The notes below the pieces were generated by a model. That model made no database searches. It saw only the letters and a list, made by a program, of their open reading frames with translations, and was not told the DNA's origin. DNA of 6,413 bases from Asaia bogorensis. GTDB taxonomy: Bacteria > Pseudomonadota > Alphaproteobacteria > Acetobacterales > Acetobacteraceae. Where the stretch lies: the NCBI GenBank assembly GCA_945873675.1, contig CAMCEP010000164.1, forward strand, positions 1 to 6,413, read 5' to 3'. Made by a program: the position numbers and the translations under genes. Within the stretch, counting starts at the first letter, position 1. Each line of letters begins with the position of its first letter. Of the stretch, positions 5,643-6,413 are shown piece by piece.

Positions 5643-5666
5643 ACGTCCGGCAGTGAAGCCGGGCGT
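5643..5666 (+). terminator. Intrinsic terminator of the flgI operon
   Basis: A nine-pair stem joins 5643-5651 with 5658-5666 (one G-T pair) around the loop AGTGAA and is followed by TTTACTTATAG-type sequence. It begins five bases after the stop of the last flagellar gene, the expected place for a rho-independent terminator. Confidence 0.65.
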
Positions 5667-5681
5667 TTACTTATAGCTTTG

Positions 5682-5710
5682 AAAAGGCGCCGGGGTTTCG
5701 CCCGGGCGCC
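5682..5710 (-). terminator. Intrinsic terminator of the RidA-family gene
   Basis: Read on the minus strand, GGCGCC (5710-5705) pairs with GGCGCC (5691-5686) and is extended by three G-C pairs after one bulged base. The loop is six bases, and a TTTT run (5685-5682) follows immediately. It lies 17 bases past the stop of the minus-strand gene. On the plus strand no T tract follows, so its main direction should be minus. Confidence 0.7.
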
Positions 5711-5726
5711 TCTAGCTTCGGCCTGA

Positions 5727-6077
5727 TCAGCGGCAGGCCGTGACCATGATTTCCACCAAATGGCGCGGATCGGCCATATTGGCTTCCACGCAGGCGCGCG
5801 CCGGGGCGCCGCCGGCTGGCAGCCAGGCGGTCCAAAGCTCATTCATCGCGCCGCGGTCGCGGATGTCCTTCAGCCAAATCTGGGCGGACAGCATGCGGGT
5901 TTTGTCCGTGCCATTGGCTTCCAGCGCGGCATCAATCTTGGCGATCACTTCGGCCGTCTGGCCCTTGATGTCCTTGGAGAGGTCATCAGCCGTGAGCCCC
6001 GCAAGGAACACGAAATTATGATATTCGACTGAGGATGAAAGGATCTGGTTAGATCCCTGACGATTGATCTTGCTCAT
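5727..6077 (-). CDS. RidA-family (YjgF/YER057c/UK114) enamine/imine deaminase
   Basis: RidA proteins are small trimeric enzymes that hydrolyse reactive enamine/imine intermediates, such as 2-aminoacrylate released by PLP enzymes, to ketoacids and ammonia. The product is 116 residues, slightly shorter than E. coli RidA (~128). The key segment PARACVEA (92-99) preserves the catalytic arginine (R94, equivalent to R105 in E. coli) and nearby cysteine (C96), and E109 in LVEIMV fits the conserved glutamate. Other family marks are FVFLAGLTADD (22-32), the helix QTAEVIAKIDAALEANG (40-56), and WLKDIRDRGAMNELW (68-82). The ATG at 6077 has GAAAGG upstream at a normal distance. The upstream gene in the same direction encodes a dehydrogenase-like protein, so the pair may serve one catabolic pathway. 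Family confidence is high; the exact Rid subgroup and substrate cannot be told here, so no symbol is given. Confidence 0.93.
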   Translation of the reverse strand: MSKINRQGSNQILSSSVEYHNFVFLAGLTADDLSKDIKGQTAEVIAKIDAALEANGTDKTRMLSAQIWLKDIRDRGAMNELWTAWLPAGGAPARACVEANMADPRHLVEIMVTACR

Positions 6078-6083
6078 TTCCGG

Positions 6084-6096
6084 CCTTTCAGAAAGG
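6084..6096. repeat. Perfect dyad CCTTTC-A-GAAAGG over the RidA-gene ribosome binding site
   Basis: Six-base arms are perfectly symmetric around one A. On the minus strand the second arm, GAAAGG, is the likely ribosome binding site of the gene starting at 6077. In RNA it can form five pairs with a three-base loop and hide that site; as DNA it could be an operator. Confidence 0.5.
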
Positions 6097-6101
6097 TTGG
6101 T

Positions 6102-6116
6102 CAGCGCCAGGCGCTG
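6102..6116. repeat. Perfect dyad CAGCGCC-A-GGCGCTG between the oxidoreductase and RidA genes
   Basis: Seven-base arms are symmetric around one A, five bases from the CCTTTC/GAAAGG dyad. On the minus strand it follows the oxidoreductase stop by 44 bases and is not followed by a T run. A DNA-binding site or a weak processing hairpin is more likely than a terminator. Confidence 0.45.
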
Positions 6117-6160
6117 GCAGGATTACTAGAACAGAAAGCTCAGGGCGCGAAATGGCTGGG

Positions 6161-6413
6161 TCAGGCCACCCGATAGGTGCTGCCCGAAGCCGCCGCGCCG
6201 ATCATGGCCTCAAACACCGCAACCCCATGAATCGCTTCTTCAACCGGCAGCGGATAGGCAGGCCCGCCCGTGATGGCGGCAGCAAAAGCTGCAAGTTCAG
6301 CATGTTCGATATCGGTCTTCGGGAATTCCTTGACCCAACCCTCACCCTCACGCGGGGTAAAGCTCAGTTTTTCATGCCCGTTCAATTCCAGCGCTGCATC
6401 CGTGCCATACAGC
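6161..6413 (-). CDS. Gfo/Idh/MocA-family NAD(P)-dependent oxidoreductase, C-terminal fragment cut by window edge
   Basis: Only about 83 C-terminal residues are visible, from LYGTDAALEL to the end at STYRVA; the start and the N-terminal Rossmann domain lie beyond the right edge. The pattern matches the C-terminal domain of this family: a YGT(D/E)A-type strand, a variable loop with GEGWVKEF, a helix HAELAAFAAAITGGPAYP, then PVEEAIHGVAVFEAMIGAAASGSTYRV. The last parts correspond to the common 'eegl-avveAi-Saasg-v' ending. Members oxidise or reduce sugars, inositols or related substrates with NAD(P). The substrate cannot be inferred because the cofactor and catalytic residues are outside the window. 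It lies 83 bases upstream of the RidA-family gene in the same direction, so an operon is plausible. Confidence 0.82.
   Translation of the reverse strand, partial: LYGTDAALELNGHEKLSFTPREGEGWVKEFPKTDIEHAELAAFAAAITGGPAYPLPVEEAIHGVAVFEAMIGAAASGSTYRVA

Overview
The window comes from a GC-rich alphaproteobacterium. The evidence is the coding-region GC content, a FliX checkpoint gene (a protein known from Alphaproteobacteria), a DksA with only one zinc-finger cysteine, and a divergent fliX/flgI arrangement as described in Caulobacter. A Rhodospirillales or Acetobacteraceae-type host is my best guess from general sequence style; nothing in the window proves it.

Layout: (1) 1-1629, the C-terminal three quarters of the replication-restart helicase PriA, cut by the left edge. 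(2) 1630-1812, a very AT-rich spacer (8% GC over 1681-1730) quite unlike the rest. (3) 1813-2511, a beta-class carbonic anhydrase with a twin-arginine signal peptide, ending at a large nested hairpin. (4) 2660-3626 on the minus strand, fliX followed by dksA. (5) 3627-3783, a divergent control region with a near-consensus sigma-54 promoter and several inverted repeats. (6) 3784-5638, a tightly overlapping flagellar operon: flgI (P-ring), a single-domain FlgJ-type rod-binding protein, and a small FlgN/FlbY-like protein. It ends in a plus-strand terminator next to a minus-strand terminator. (7) 5727-6413 on the minus strand, a RidA-family deaminase and, upstream of it, the C-terminal end of a Gfo/Idh/MocA oxidoreductase cut by the right edge.

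The centre is the coherent unit. In Caulobacter, FliX couples flagellar assembly to FlbD, which activates sigma-54 promoters of late basal-body and hook genes. Here fliX lies back to back with flgI, and the spacer contains a sigma-54 promoter facing flgI plus CGGCA/TGCCG-type dyads that could bind FlbD. dksA, which mediates the (p)ppGpp response, follows fliX in the same direction. The carbonic anhydrase and the RidA/oxidoreductase pair look unrelated to motility.

I found no tRNA, rRNA, CRISPR array, insertion sequence or clearly new system. The least explained elements are the AT-rich island and the clustered dyads in the fliX/flgI and ridA upstream regions.
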